Source of the DNA: an uncultured Bacteroidales bacterium
GTDB taxonomy: Bacteria > Bacteroidota > Bacteroidia > Bacteroidales > Bacteroidaceae
Length of the DNA: 64,000 bases
Direction of reading: 5' to 3'
Assembly (NCBI GenBank): GCA_902788865.1
Contig: CADALZ010000002.1
Span: forward strand, 36,769-100,768
Positions 43,088 through 51,920 of this stretch are shown piece after piece; positions within the stretch are counted from its first letter, which is position 1; each line of letters begins with the position of its first letter. Both the position numbers and the translations under genes were made by a program. The notes beneath the pieces are model-generated. The model was given only the letters and a program-made list of their open reading frames with translations, was not told where the DNA came from and did not search any database.

Positions 43088-43668
43088 AGGCTCAGCAGGA
43101 ATTGCAGCAGTTCGTCGAGCGTCACTTGCTCGTAGCGCGACGACAGCGTGGTGGGTTTCACATTGTTTTCTCCCGTGGTGAAGTCAGAGAGCTCCACCTT
43201 GGCTTTCTGCAACTTTGCCAGTCCAAATTCCTCGCCCGATATAGATTTTTTCCCATCGGGTTTGGAGGCTTCGTAGATGAGGTCTTCCAGACGGTTGTAG
43301 GTCCAGCGCCGCGGCAGTCGGTCCTTCAGCTCTTCCTTGGTGGTGCGCACATAGCGATGATTGATGCGATCTATCAAGAGGATGTTCTCGGGCGTGACTT
43401 CGATGCGTGCCACTTCAGAGCGAAGGATGGGCATCAAGAACGACACCTGCACTATTTCGCCCTGCTTCAGTTTCATGGTGCCATTGACCGAATAAACGAC
43501 TTCTCCGTGGGGAATGGTCACCTGCACCTTTGATGAGAGGTAGGCATTTTCCTCGGCATTCACGCCCACTGCCCGCTTGGTGGTCTTGCACCCCGTGATG
43601 CCCACCAGCAGCAGGTACAGCAGCAGGCACATGCCTGAGGTTTGTCTTATGATCTGTCTATTCCACAT
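43084..43668 (-). CDS. DUF4292 lipoprotein
   Basis: A 194-residue lipoprotein with lipobox VGITGC at about C27. The rest follows DUF4292: VNGTMKLKQGEIVQVSFLMPILRSEVARIEVTPENILLIDRINHRYV, then a C-terminal strand region with DFTTGENNVKPTTLSSRYEQV. The fold is LolA/LolB-like (curved sheet of strands), so a role in lipid or lipoprotein handling is possible but not shown. It overlaps the TPR gene by 11 bases and the EnvC-like gene by 4, so the three are translationally linked. Confidence 0.85.
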   Translation of the reverse strand: MWNRQIIRQTSGMCLLLYLLLVGITGCKTTKRAVGVNAEENAYLSSKVQVTIPHGEVVYSVNGTMKLKQGEIVQVSFLMPILRSEVARIEVTPENILLIDRINHRYVRTTKEELKDRLPRRWTYNRLEDLIYEASKPDGKKSISGEEFGLAKLQKAKVELSDFTTGENNVKPTTLSSRYEQVTLDELLQFLLSL

Positions 43669-45364
43669 ATTTCTTCTGATTGATTTTCTGTTTTAGCTTG
43701 GCCGACTGGCTTCCCAGTTCCAAGGCTTGTTTCCAATACTCCACCGCGGCAGCGGTCTCGCCTACCATGTAGTAGATGTCTCCGCAGTGCTCCACCACAT
43801 CGGCGCTTTTGTCACCGTCGGTTTTCATGGCCATGTCTATGTAGAGCTTCGCCTGCGTATAGTTGCCTTTCACGAAGAGTATCCACGCATAGGTGTCCAG
43901 ATAGGTGCCGTTCTCGGGCTCTGCCTTCACGGTCTTGTAGCTCATCTCCTCGGCCTTGTCGAGGTCGCGCTTCTCCAGTGAGAGGTAGTAGGCATAGTTG
44001 TTCAGCGCCCCCACATTGTTGCCGTAGGTCTCTATGGCTTTCTCATAGGCCTGGTATGCCTCCGTCATATTGCCCTGCGTATGATAGGTGTCGCCCATCA
44101 TGGAGTAGAAGTCTGACACTATCTCCTTGGTGCTGTTCTCATTCACATGCTCCAGTGCTTGCTTGCAGATGCGTATCACGTCATCGTGCCGCTGCTCGTG
44201 GGCATAGGCTATGGAGAGGTAGTAGTAGAACTCCAGTGCCTCCGGACTGGCTTCCACGCCGCCCTCGCACAAGTCGATGATGGCGTTGTAGTCTTCCTCG
44301 CGGATGGCATCCTGCAGCAGCGTCATACGTCCACCGCTGTTGGTGGGGTCTATCTGCAGCAGCTTCCGCAGCACTGGCTTAGCCTCCTTGTTCATGTTCT
44401 TGGCTATGAGATACTGGGCATATAGCATGGTGAGGTCGGCGTTCTCGGTGTCTTGTTCCAAAATGCGGTCGAAGCGGCGGATGATCTCAGTGCTGTCGCG
44501 CTGCTCCTGCTCCACCTGCACCATGAGGCGACGCATCACGTTGACCTTCACGGCATCTTCCACCTTTCGGTTCAGCAGCAGCGAGTCCAGTGTCTGCTCG
44601 TAGAGGGCGGTTTTGTCGGTGAGCTCGTAGTACGATGCCAGCGAGTAGAGGGCGTTGGCATTGTCGGGTTCCTGCTTCAGCACCTCGTTGTAGATGTCGT
44701 AGGCTTTCTCCTGCTTGCCTGTCTGCAGGTAGGCATCGCCCAGTGCCACTTGGTAGCGCAGCTCGTTTGGATATTCCTCGATGAGTCCTTCCAGCTCTTT
44801 GAAGGCCCGCTTTTCATCGCCCATCTGGCGGTAGATGCGATATTTCTCCATGGTGAGGGGTTCGCTCTTGCCGCGTTTCTGCTCCAGCGTGTTGAGCACC
44901 TCTATCACCTTGTCGTAGTTTTCTGCGCGTGAATAGAGCGACTCCAGCGTAAAGAGCAGTTCCACATGTGTAGGGAAGCGCTGTGCCATCTGCTCTATCA
45001 GTGCCAGCGCCTTGCTTTCCTCGCCTTGTTGCAGGTAGAGATTGGCCAGTCCCTGCCCATACCAGTAGTTGTCAGGCCCATACTTCACGGCCTTCTCCAG
45101 TGCTTCTGTGCCCTTAGGTGTCTGTCCCAGCATGAGGTAGTATTGGGAGAGCTCGTAATAGGCGGCTGCCGAGGTGGAGTCTATGGCCAGGCAATGCTCC
45201 AGCATCAAGTAGGCGCTGGTGTAGTCCTGCCTCAGCTTGCTGTTCACCGACTCCATATAGTAGTAGTCGAAGCGCCGCTGGTCTGCCTCACTCAGCTCGG
45301 TCTGTGCCTGCAGTGGCAGCACCGCCAGCAAAGCCAAAACGATATTTAAACAAAAACTTTTCAA
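43658..45364 (-). CDS. Tetratricopeptide repeat protein, exported
   Basis: A 568-residue protein with a signal peptide (MKSFCLNIVLALLAVLPLQAQ) and TPR units over almost all its length: SAAAYYELSQYYLMLGQTPKGTEALEKA, then many others to the end (AAAVEYWKQALELGSQSAKLKQKI). Such proteins are scaffolds for complexes; the linked genes suggest a role at the envelope. It is the second gene of the conserved dut-TPR-DUF4292-EnvC order. The spacer to dut is 164 bases and contains a period-9 repeat. Confidence 0.88.
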   Translation of the reverse strand: MKSFCLNIVLALLAVLPLQAQTELSEADQRRFDYYYMESVNSKLRQDYTSAYLMLEHCLAIDSTSAAAYYELSQYYLMLGQTPKGTEALEKAVKYGPDNYWYGQGLANLYLQQGEESKALALIEQMAQRFPTHVELLFTLESLYSRAENYDKVIEVLNTLEQKRGKSEPLTMEKYRIYRQMGDEKRAFKELEGLIEEYPNELRYQVALGDAYLQTGKQEKAYDIYNEVLKQEPDNANALYSLASYYELTDKTALYEQTLDSLLLNRKVEDAVKVNVMRRLMVQVEQEQRDSTEIIRRFDRILEQDTENADLTMLYAQYLIAKNMNKEAKPVLRKLLQIDPTNSGGRMTLLQDAIREEDYNAIIDLCEGGVEASPEALEFYYYLSIAYAHEQRHDDVIRICKQALEHVNENSTKEIVSDFYSMMGDTYHTQGNMTEAYQAYEKAIETYGNNVGALNNYAYYLSLEKRDLDKAEEMSYKTVKAEPENGTYLDTYAWILFVKGNYTQAKLYIDMAMKTDGDKSADVVEHCGDIYYMVGETAAAVEYWKQALELGSQSAKLKQKINQKKYVE

Positions 45365-45528
45365 TTTAAATTATATTCTAATTTTTACAGGATTTATTTT
45401 TCTAACAACGGATTTTACGGATCCACAGGATTATTCTTTCACAGGATTAAAAGGATTTATAGGATTAAAGATTTATTGAAAATTGAGGATTTCCATCCAG
45501 ATGGCTTAACGCTGCGCAGCCTAATATC
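45365..45528 (-). repeat. Spacer with period-9 AGGATT repeats
   Basis: No gene is seen. AGGATT units at about 9-base spacing run from 45387 to 45472 (CACAGGATT, AAAAGGATT, TATAGGATT). A partial ATTGAGGATT unit resembling the heptamer family is at its right end. Confidence 0.55.
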
Positions 45529-45963
45529 TCAATCCTTCCCCGTGTGCCCGAAACCACCGGCACCGCGCTCAGTATCGCTCAGCACCTTCACTTCCTGCCA
45601 CTCGGCCTGCTCATGGCGAGCAATGATCATCTGCGCTATGCGCTCGCCGTCTTCCACCACGAAGGGCTCCGAAGAGAGATTCACCAGTATTACACACACC
45701 TCACCGCGATAGTCGGCATCGATGGTGCCTGGTGAGTTCAGCACCGTGATGCCCTTCTTCAGAGCCAAGCCACTGCGTGGGCGCACCTGTGCCTCGTAGC
45801 CTGCAGGCAGGGCCATGTAGAGGCCCGTGGGTATGAGCTTGCGCTCCAAGGGCTGGAGGGTCACGGGTTCGCTGAGGTTCGCACGCAGGTCCATGCCTGC
45901 GCTCTGCGGTGTGGCATAGGTAGGCAGTGCGTGCTTCGACTTATTGATTATTTCTACCTTCAT
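45529..45963 (-). CDS. dut: dUTP diphosphatase
   Basis: Hydrolyses dUTP to dUMP, keeping uracil out of DNA. The 144-residue trimeric-type protein has the five family motifs in order: [31 protein letters not shown] (with the catalytic aspartate), GERIAQMII and the flexible C-terminal [12 protein letters not shown]. Length is normal. It heads the unit with the TPR, DUF4292 and EnvC-like genes. Confidence 0.96.
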   Translation of the reverse strand: MKVEIINKSKHALPTYATPQSAGMDLRANLSEPVTLQPLERKLIPTGLYMALPAGYEAQVRPRSGLALKKGITVLNSPGTIDADYRGEVCVILVNLSSEPFVVEDGERIAQMIIARHEQAEWQEVKVLSDTERGAGGFGHTGKD

Positions 45964-46018
45964 AGTATCTCTGTTATAATATTTCTGCGAAAATACGGCT
46001 TTTAAACCAAATAATTGA

Positions 46019-46026
46019 TAACTTTG
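46019..46026 (+). promoter_or_regulatory. -7 element of dgt
   Basis: TAACTTTG, 17 bases before the ATG at 46044; no -33 TTTG at standard spacing. Confidence 0.45.
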
Positions 46027-46043
46027 CCCTAAAAATTGTGAAT

Positions 46044-47372
46044 ATGGATTGGAACAGACTCATTTCGGCCAAACGCTTCGGGTTGGAAGACATGCATCAG
46101 CCCGACTATCAGGAGAATCGTTCGGAGTTTCAGCGCGACTATGACCGCCTCATTTTCTCGGCACCTTTCCGCCGCTTGCAGAACAAGACGCAGGTATTTC
46201 CGCTGCCGGGCAGCGTCTTCGTGCACAACCGCCTGACGCATAGTCTTGAGGTGTCTTGCGTGGGACGATCATTGGGCAACGATGTGGCACGGGGCATCTT
46301 GCAGCGCCGCCCAGAGCTGCGTGAGAGCTACCTGCCCGAGATTGGCTCCATCGTGTCGGCTGCATGCCTGGCGCACGACTTGGGGAATCCGCCTTTCGGC
46401 CACTTTGGCGAGCGGGCGTTCTCTACGTATTTCTCCGAGGGTAAGGGCTTGGCGCTGAAAGAGCGACTGACGGAAGCGCAGTGGAACGACCTGACGCACT
46501 TCGAGGGCAATGCCAATGCCTTCCGCCTATTGACGCACCAGTTCGAGGGACGCCGCAAGGGTGGCTTCGTGCTCACCTACCCCACGCTGGCCAGCATCGT
46601 GAAGTACCCGTGGTCTTCCAGTGCCACGCAGAAGAAGTCGAAGTTTGGCTTCTTCACCACCGAGGTGGAGAGTTTTCGGAAAATTGCCGATGAATTGGGC
46701 ATAAAATGCAAATCTACGGCTCCGCTGGTCTATGCCCGTCACCCGCTGGTGTATCTGGTGGAGGCGGCCGATGATATCTGCTACGAAATCATGGATATAG
46801 AGGATAGTTTCAAGCTGAAGCTGCTCTCACGCGCCGAGACGTTCGACTTGCTGATGGCTTTTTTCAAGGAGGAGCGCCGCGCTAAGATCAGGCAGATGCT
46901 GGAGAAGGTGACCGATGAGAATGAGCAGGTGGCCTACTTGCGGGCACGTGCCATCGGACTGCTGACCTATGAGTGTACGCAGGCGTTTTTGCAGCACGAG
47001 GAGGAGATTCTGGCGGGTGAGTTTGAGGGGGAACTGATAGATCATATTTCCGAACTGCCGCGCGAGGCTTATCGCCACTGTGCTGCAGTGGCCAAGCAGA
47101 AGATCTACCGCTCACGCGACGTGGTGGATATCGAGGTGGCTGGTTTCCGAATCATCGGCACGCTGATAGACCTCATGACAGATGCCGTGCTCTCGCCAGA
47201 GAAGGCCTACTCGCAGCTACTGATGAACCGTGTGAGCAGCCAGTATAGCATCCGCAGTGCCGACCTCTTCGAGCGCATCCTCTCCGTGCTCGACTATATC
47301 TCTGGCATGACCGATGTCTTCGCGTTGGATCTGTATCGGAAGATAAATGGAAACAGTTTACCAGCAGTATAG
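46044..47372 (+). CDS. dgt: dGTP triphosphohydrolase (HD domain)
   Basis: Removes triphosphate from dGTP or related dNTPs. From the ATG the protein is 442 residues (an in-frame GTG lies two codons upstream). HD-domain metal motifs: [17 protein letters not shown], then the HD pair in [18 protein letters not shown], and later [18 protein letters not shown]. This is the Dgt/SAMHD1-like arrangement. It diverges from dut, another dNTP-pool enzyme, across an 80-base promoter region. Confidence 0.9.
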   Translation: MDWNRLISAKRFGLEDMHQPDYQENRSEFQRDYDRLIFSAPFRRLQNKTQVFPLPGSVFVHNRLTHSLEVSCVGRSLGNDVARGILQRRPELRESYLPEIGSIVSAACLAHDLGNPPFGHFGERAFSTYFSEGKGLALKERLTEAQWNDLTHFEGNANAFRLLTHQFEGRRKGGFVLTYPTLASIVKYPWSSSATQKKSKFGFFTTEVESFRKIADELGIKCKSTAPLVYARHPLVYLVEAADDICYEIMDIEDSFKLKLLSRAETFDLLMAFFKEERRAKIRQMLEKVTDENEQVAYLRARAIGLLTYECTQAFLQHEEEILAGEFEGELIDHISELPREAYRHCAAVAKQKIYRSRDVVDIEVAGFRIIGTLIDLMTDAVLSPEKAYSQLLMNRVSSQYSIRSADLFERILSVLDYISGMTDVFALDLYRKINGNSLPAV

Positions 47373-47373
47373 A

Positions 47374-47474
47374 ACGTTATACATTAAACATTAAACATTA
47401 AACGTTACGGCTCCGCCGTTCCCATACGGATGGTTTCACCCTGCAAAGTTAATGTTTAATGTTTAACGTTTAAA
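47374..47474. repeat. Facing heptamer arrays between dgt and the glsB-like gene
   Basis: CATTAAA/CGTTA units at 47374-47406 face their complement (TTTAATG, TTTAACG) at 47448-47474, so the spacer can fold into a large hairpin. The centre contains CGGCTCCGCCG. It lies between convergent genes and may act as a shared terminator. Confidence 0.65.
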
Positions 47475-47475
47475 T

Positions 47476-48453
47476 TTAGAAAATGACTTTGTTCGCTCCG
47501 CTAGTGATCTTCAGCGCCTCGGGTTGCTCCTTGACGAAGCTCTCTATGTGTCGCATGCGCTTCTCTTCCAGAATCTCGTTCACGGCAATGAGAATACCCG
47601 TCTCTTCCACGTCACCGAAGCCATAGTTGATGGCGGTGCCGAACATGCGCATCGTGGGACTCAGTCCCATGTAAGCATTCACCAGCGGCGGAATGTTGTA
47701 ACCCAACTTGCGAATCTCACCATTCAGCACCTTGTAATTCTCCTTGAAAGAGTCGTAGCAGAACAGCTTCTCCAGCTCATGCTCATCGCTCTCCAGCTCC
47801 AGCGGCTTCTTTGGCACGATGAGATTCTCCTTGTCGCCGAAGTGCTTGCGCAGGAAATAGAGTATCATGTCGCGGCCCTTGCGTATGTAGCTGGGATACA
47901 TGGTCACCTTGCCGAAGAAATACTTCACATCGGGCATAATCACCATCAGAGCTCCCAGTCCGTCCCACAGGTTGTCTAGCGCAAAGAATCCCTTGCTGCC
48001 GGCGCGGGTACTTTGGTATTCCAGTGTGACAAAACTGCGGGCCAATTCTATGGTACAAGGCAGATAGTCCTTGATAAACCGGTCTGAGAAATTAAACAGG
48101 TGCGAGGTGGCCAGCATGGGTTCACCGTTGTCGTAGAAGCGCACGTCGGTGCCGCAGATGTAGCGGTAGCCGCCCAGAATCTCCTCCTTCTCGGGATTCC
48201 ACACTATGAGCTGCTTGTAGGGGTGCTCCATGATGTCAAACTCGTCGATGTCCATCGACTTGCCCGTGCCGCCTCCAGCCGCGCGGAAAGCTATCTCGCG
48301 CAGTCGGCCTATCTCCTTCATGGTATTCGGTGCGTTGTGGGCATCTACCACATAGATGATGTTGCTGCTCTTATTGGTCATTCTGAGCCTGCGCTCCTCG
48401 GTGAGCTCTGCTTTCAGCAAATCCTTGCTGATGGGCTGAATTATTTCTTCCAT
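47476..48453 (-). CDS. glsB: GNAT-type N-acyltransferase, GlsB-like
   Basis: A 325-residue acyltransferase related to OlsB-type enzymes. Family patterns: LREIAFRAAGGGTGKSMDIDEFD, YKQLIVWNPEKEEILGGYRY, ELARSFV and WDGLGALMVIMPDVKYFFGKVTMYPSYI. In Bacteroides the paired GlsB and GlsA enzymes build glycine lipids by N-acylating glycine and then O-acylating the product. The upstream gene here is the matching O-acyltransferase, 31 bases away, so the same pathway is inferred. An ornithine-lipid role is the alternative. Confidence 0.82.
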   Translation of the reverse strand: MEEIIQPISKDLLKAELTEERRLRMTNKSSNIIYVVDAHNAPNTMKEIGRLREIAFRAAGGGTGKSMDIDEFDIMEHPYKQLIVWNPEKEEILGGYRYICGTDVRFYDNGEPMLATSHLFNFSDRFIKDYLPCTIELARSFVTLEYQSTRAGSKGFFALDNLWDGLGALMVIMPDVKYFFGKVTMYPSYIRKGRDMILYFLRKHFGDKENLIVPKKPLELESDEHELEKLFCYDSFKENYKVLNGEIRKLGYNIPPLVNAYMGLSPTMRMFGTAINYGFGDVEETGILIAVNEILEEKRMRHIESFVKEQPEALKITSGANKVIF

Positions 48454-48484
48454 ATCGATATAGTCTTACTTATTCCGGTATTAG

Positions 48485-49309
48485 TCATTCGTTAGTATTC
48501 AGGTGGTAAACGATGTCCTTCACATACTGCGCCCACTCTGCAGGTGTGCGGCTCTTGTCGAAGGTCTGCCAGGGCACGGGTTTACCTATGGTGATGGTGA
48601 AAGACTTATGGCGGTTCTTGAACATCTCATCGGCCAGATAGAGCATGGCAATGTTGAACTTGATGCCCAGCGCCTTGCTCCAGTTGGCCAGTCGGTAGAA
48701 GAAGTCGGAGTTCCTGCCCTCGAAGTGAATGGGCACCACGTCGCGGTGAGTCTCCACGCTCTTGCTCACGAAGGTCTTTTTCCATTCCAGGTCGCGTATC
48801 ACGCCTTTCTGTTTTCTGGAGCAGAGTCCTGCGGGAAACATGATGATGTGATCGTCGCTGTGGAAGCCCGCCTCCACCAGTCTTGGGAAATCCTTGGCTT
48901 GCTTTCCAGTCTTGTTGATGGGGATGAAGAAAGGTGCCAGCCCCTTGACGTTCATGAGCAGGTCGTTCACCAGGTACTTGATCTTTCCGTCGTAGTGGGT
49001 GCCGAGCACATAGCCCAGTGCCAGCCCGTCTTGCCCGCCCAGCGGATGATTGCTCACGAAGGTGAACGGTCCGCCCTCGGGCAGATTTTCCTCGCCGCGC
49101 ACATCGAGCTTGGCATCGAGAAATTCCAGCGTATGCTTCAGGAAGGGCAGTCCCACCTCCTCGCCATGTTCGCGCAGGAAGCCGTTCAGCTCGTCTTGGT
49201 GCACTATCTTCTTCAGGTAGCTACGCACGAAGCCGGGTATCTTTTTGCCCTTGGCTTTCTCGGCCAGCACGCGGTCTATATCTATGAGTACCGATGAATT
49301 TTCATCCAT
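48485..49309 (-). CDS. glsA: PlsC-like O-acyltransferase, GlsA-like
   Basis: A 274-residue membrane-associated acyltransferase. The catalytic motif is VSNHPLGGQDG, with later FFIPINKTGKQ, IIMFPAGLCSRKQKG (the glutamate-like phosphate motif is altered) and VPIHFEGRNS. This pattern matches the lyso-lipid acyltransferases paired with GlsB/OlsB enzymes. An ATG at 49339 is open in frame but lies inside the promoter element at 49337-49367, so the ATG at 49309 is preferred. Confidence 0.83.
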   Translation of the reverse strand: MDENSSVLIDIDRVLAEKAKGKKIPGFVRSYLKKIVHQDELNGFLREHGEEVGLPFLKHTLEFLDAKLDVRGEENLPEGGPFTFVSNHPLGGQDGLALGYVLGTHYDGKIKYLVNDLLMNVKGLAPFFIPINKTGKQAKDFPRLVEAGFHSDDHIIMFPAGLCSRKQKGVIRDLEWKKTFVSKSVETHRDVVPIHFEGRNSDFFYRLANWSKALGIKFNIAMLYLADEMFKNRHKSFTITIGKPVPWQTFDKSRTPAEWAQYVKDIVYHLNTNE

Positions 49310-49336
49310 AATTATGCTTTTATGCCATTTTAACTG

Positions 49337-49367
49337 CAAAGTTAGCTTTTACTTTCTTTAATGCAAA
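49337..49367 (-). promoter_or_regulatory. Promoter of glsA-glsB
   Basis: Minus strand TTTG (49367-49364), 19 bases, TAACTTTG (49344-49337). It fixes the glsA start at 49309. Confidence 0.7.
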
Positions 49368-49721
49368 ACTTTTTACGGAAAACTACTCAAATAGTCAGCG
49401 GAAAAAGTGGAATCACTACTTTTTTCATAAAAACTTTATTGTTCATAAAACCTGCTATAAATAATTAAGCGCTGAAGCGTGTCGGCTTGGCGTGTTGGCC
49501 ACCGCGCTGCGGCTCCCACGATGTTCGCGTCTATAATGTAAAATTACTACTTTTAGTGCCGTTTGTCAAGAGGCAAGCTTGTATTTAAGATTTGTTAAGA
49601 AATAGAATGTATATAAATCAACAATTTTCTAAGATCTACAATCCAGCTTCCGTATATTATTAAATAGATAATCGGCGGACTTTTCATGAATCGCTGCAGA
49701 CACCTGCCACACAGCCTGTTT
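49368..49721. other. Non-coding stretch upstream of glsA
   Basis: No gene or known RNA is recognised. It is AT-rich except for a GC-rich island at about 49470-49530. Confidence 0.5.
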
Positions 49722-49762
49722 TTTTACGGCGCAGTTGCGGAAATTTTACGGCGCAGTTGCGG
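49722..49762. repeat. Two direct copies of a 19-bp sequence
   Basis: TTTTACGGCGCAGTTGCGG occurs at 49722-49740 and again, identically, at 49744-49762, a 22-base period. Confidence 0.85.
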
Positions 49763-49795
49763 CCATGAAACGGGGGGGATGTGGGGTGATTCAGA

Positions 49796-49965
49796 TAATT
49801 TCAATTTCAATTAAAAAAATGCACAGACACAAACGTAAGCCTCTGCAACTCTGAACAAAAATTTATTATATATATTTACATATATAAATATATATAATAA
49901 AATATAATTGTAGGTTTCACCAGCAAAATGATACCTCCGCAAAAATAAAACTGAAATTGAAATTA
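49796..49965. repeat. Concentric AT-rich palindrome
   Basis: Inner arms TTTATTATATATATTTA (49862-49878) and their exact complement (49885-49901) are separated by 6 bases. Outer arms TAATTTCAATTTCA (49796-49809) and complement (49952-49965) are exact and share the same centre within one base. G-rich 49771-49788 and C-rich 49986-50000 flank it roughly symmetrically. A leftward open frame at 49811-50002 is made of this element and is not a credible gene. Confidence 0.8.
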
Positions 49966-50059
49966 ATTGAAAATCGAAGACACAATGTCCCCCACCCCGC
50001 AAAATACCCCTTAAATCTACGAATCAACAACCTGTTGAAAAATATTTTAAAAGTTTTTG

Positions 50060-50099
50060 TGGATTTTTGTGGGGAATTGTGGGGAATTGTGTAATTTTA
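50060..50099 (+). promoter_or_regulatory. MraZ operator and promoter of the dcw cluster
   Basis: Four sites at an exact 10-base period: TGGAT (50060), TGGGG (50070), TGGGG (50080), TGTAA (50090), with 5-base spacers. This is the TGGGN-N5 direct-repeat pattern bound by MraZ. A TAATTTTA -7-like element at 50092-50099 follows, so bound MraZ would cover the -33 region. Confidence 0.8.
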
Positions 50100-50127
50100 C
50101 GCCGAATATTATCAAAGAGGTAGAATC

Positions 50128-50613
50128 ATGCAGTTTTTAGGCAATATAGAAGCGAAAGTGGACGCGAAAGGACGCGTCTTCATTCCATCCTCCTTCAGAA
50201 AGCTACTGGCCGAGGGGGGTGAGGATAAGCTGGTGCTGCGCAAAGACGTATATCAGGACTGCCTGGTGCTGTATCCAGAAAGCGTATGGATGCAGACGCA
50301 GGACCAGCTGCGCCGACGTCTGAACCGCTGGAACCGTATGGAGCAGAACATCTTCCGCCAGTTTGTGAGCGATGCTGAGCTACTGGTACCCGACGGCAAT
50401 GGGCGCATCTTGCTGCCGAAGCGCTACCTGAAAATGGTTGGCATAGAGAGCGAAGTGCGCTTCATAGGCATGGACAACACCATAGAAATCTGGTCGAGCG
50501 AACGCGCTGAGCAGCCATTCATGGAGGCAGAGGACTTCAGCAAGGCATTGCAAGACACGCTGGGAAACGACAGCATGTGGCATTTTATGGAAGACAGCAA
50601 CGATGATGAGTGA
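50128..50613 (+). CDS. mraZ: Transcriptional regulator MraZ
   Basis: A 161-residue DNA-binding protein with two AbrB-like SpoVT halves, marked by DAKGRVFIPSSFR (12-24) and DGNGRILLPKRYL (about 90-102). It forms a ring that binds repeated TGGGN sites, and such sites lie 34-68 bases upstream, so it probably represses its own cluster. The C-terminus is acidic (DSNDDE). Its end overlaps rsmH by 11 bases. Confidence 0.95.
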   Translation: MQFLGNIEAKVDAKGRVFIPSSFRKLLAEGGEDKLVLRKDVYQDCLVLYPESVWMQTQDQLRRRLNRWNRMEQNIFRQFVSDAELLVPDGNGRILLPKRYLKMVGIESEVRFIGMDNTIEIWSSERAEQPFMEAEDFSKALQDTLGNDSMWHFMEDSNDDE

Positions 50614-51514
50614 GCAGCCCACATATCATGTCCCTGTGATGCTGACGGAAAGCATCGACGCGCTGGTGAAAGATCCAGCGGGTATCTATGTGGACGTGAC
50701 AATGGGCGGCGGCGGACATAGCCGTGAGGCACTGCGCCGACTGGACAAGGCTGGGCGACTGATCTGCCTGGACCAAGACGAGGATGCAGTGAAGAACGTG
50801 CCAAAGGATGAGCGGGTGACATTCTGCAGAACCAACTTCCGCTACCTGCGCAACTGGCTGCACTATCATGACGCGCAGCAGGTGGATGGCATACTGGCCG
50901 ACTTGGGCGTGAGCTCTCACCATCTGGACGATGCGGCCAGAGGGTTCTCGTTTCGCGCAGACGGTCCGCTGGACATGCGCATGAACCAGCAAGCCACACG
51001 CACGGCAGCCACGGTGGTGAATACTTATACGGAAGAGGCACTGGCCAACGTGCTGAACCTCTACGGCGAACTGAAGAACAGCCGCGCACTGGCCAAGGCA
51101 CTGGTGAAGGCACGCGCCACACAGCCTCTGCAGACCATCGGTGCACTGCTGGAGGTAGTGAGTCCACTGATGCCTCGCGAACGTGAGAAAAAAGAACTGG
51201 CGAAGGTGTTTCAAGCTCTGCGCATAGAGGTAAACGATGAGATGGGTGCCCTGCGCGAGATGCTGGAGTCGGCTGCACAGGCGCTGAAGCCTGGTGGCAG
51301 ACTGGTGGTGATCACCTACCACTCGCTGGAAGACCGTCTGGTGAAGAACTTGATGAAGTCGGGCAATGTGGAGGGCAAGGTGCAGAAAGATTTCTATGGA
51401 AATCTCCTCTCTCCTTTCGGCAAGGCTGCCAAGGTAGTGGTGCCCAGCGATGAGGAGATAGAACGAAATCCGCGTGCGAGAAGCGCTAAGCTAAGAGTTG
51501 CGGAGAGAGTTTAG
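50603..51514 (+). CDS. rsmH: 16S rRNA (cytosine-N4)-methyltransferase RsmH
   Basis: Methylates C1402 of 16S rRNA. The 303-residue protein has YHVPVMLTESIDAL, the SAM loop VDVTMGGGGHSREAL, DQDEDA, GILADLGVSSHHLD and the family segment RGFSFRADGPLDMRM, then KPGGRLVVITYHSLEDRLVK. An ATG three bases later is equally possible as start. Its stop codon lies in the first unit of a GTTTAGA heptamer array. Confidence 0.96.
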   Translation: MMSEQPTYHVPVMLTESIDALVKDPAGIYVDVTMGGGGHSREALRRLDKAGRLICLDQDEDAVKNVPKDERVTFCRTNFRYLRNWLHYHDAQQVDGILADLGVSSHHLDDAARGFSFRADGPLDMRMNQQATRTAATVVNTYTEEALANVLNLYGELKNSRALAKALVKARATQPLQTIGALLEVVSPLMPREREKKELAKVFQALRIEVNDEMGALREMLESAAQALKPGGRLVVITYHSLEDRLVKNLMKSGNVEGKVQKDFYGNLLSPFGKAAKVVVPSDEEIERNPRARSAKLRVAERV

Positions 51515-51552
51515 AGTTTAGAGTTTAGGGTTTAGAGTTTAGGGTTTAGAGT
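51508..51552 (+). repeat. GTTTAGA heptamer array before the ftsL-like gene
   Basis: Six or so units of GTTTAGA/GTTTAGG at period 7, from the rsmH stop to three bases before the ATG at 51555. Confidence 0.8.
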
Positions 51553-51554
51553 AT

Positions 51555-51920
51555 ATGGCATTTAGGAATACGAAAGAGGTAAAGAAGCCCAAGGCTGCTA
51601 AGAAAGCAAAGAAGAGCAGCAAGTGGAGTGAGATATTGGGTGGCGATATCCTGGCAGCAGGATTCTTCAGTCACCACTGGAAGCTCTTTGCCCTTATCAT
51701 GTTCCTTATTATAATATATGTGCAAAACCGCTATGCCTACCAGCAGCAAATCATAGAGCTGGACCGACTGAAGAAGGAGCTGACGGACATCAAGTATGAT
51801 GCCCTGACGCGCAGTTCGCAACTCATGGAACGCAGCAGGCAGAGCAAGATAGAGGAGTATATACAGCGGGAAAACAGTGAGCTTGAAATAGCTACCACTC
51901 CGCCGTTTCTTATCAAGTAG
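51555..51920 (+). CDS. ftsL: FtsL-like small division protein
   Basis: A 121-residue protein with a basic cytoplasmic start (KKPKAAKKAKKSS), one membrane segment (about 43-60, LFALIMFLIIIYV) and a periplasmic coiled coil (QQQIIELDRLKKELTDIKYDALTRSSQLM). Size, topology and position between rsmH and the PBP match FtsL, which links FtsB, FtsQ and the FtsW-PBP pair. Sequence conservation of FtsL is low, so the name rests mainly on context. Confidence 0.82.
   Translation: MAFRNTKEVKKPKAAKKAKKSSKWSEILGGDILAAGFFSHHWKLFALIMFLIIIYVQNRYAYQQQIIELDRLKKELTDIKYDALTRSSQLMERSRQSKIEEYIQRENSELEIATTPPFLIK

Noticed and set aside
49811-50002. A 63-codon leftward open frame in the region before mraZ
   Set aside because: It runs through the AT palindrome; the product is low-complexity Tyr/Ile and has no supporting context.
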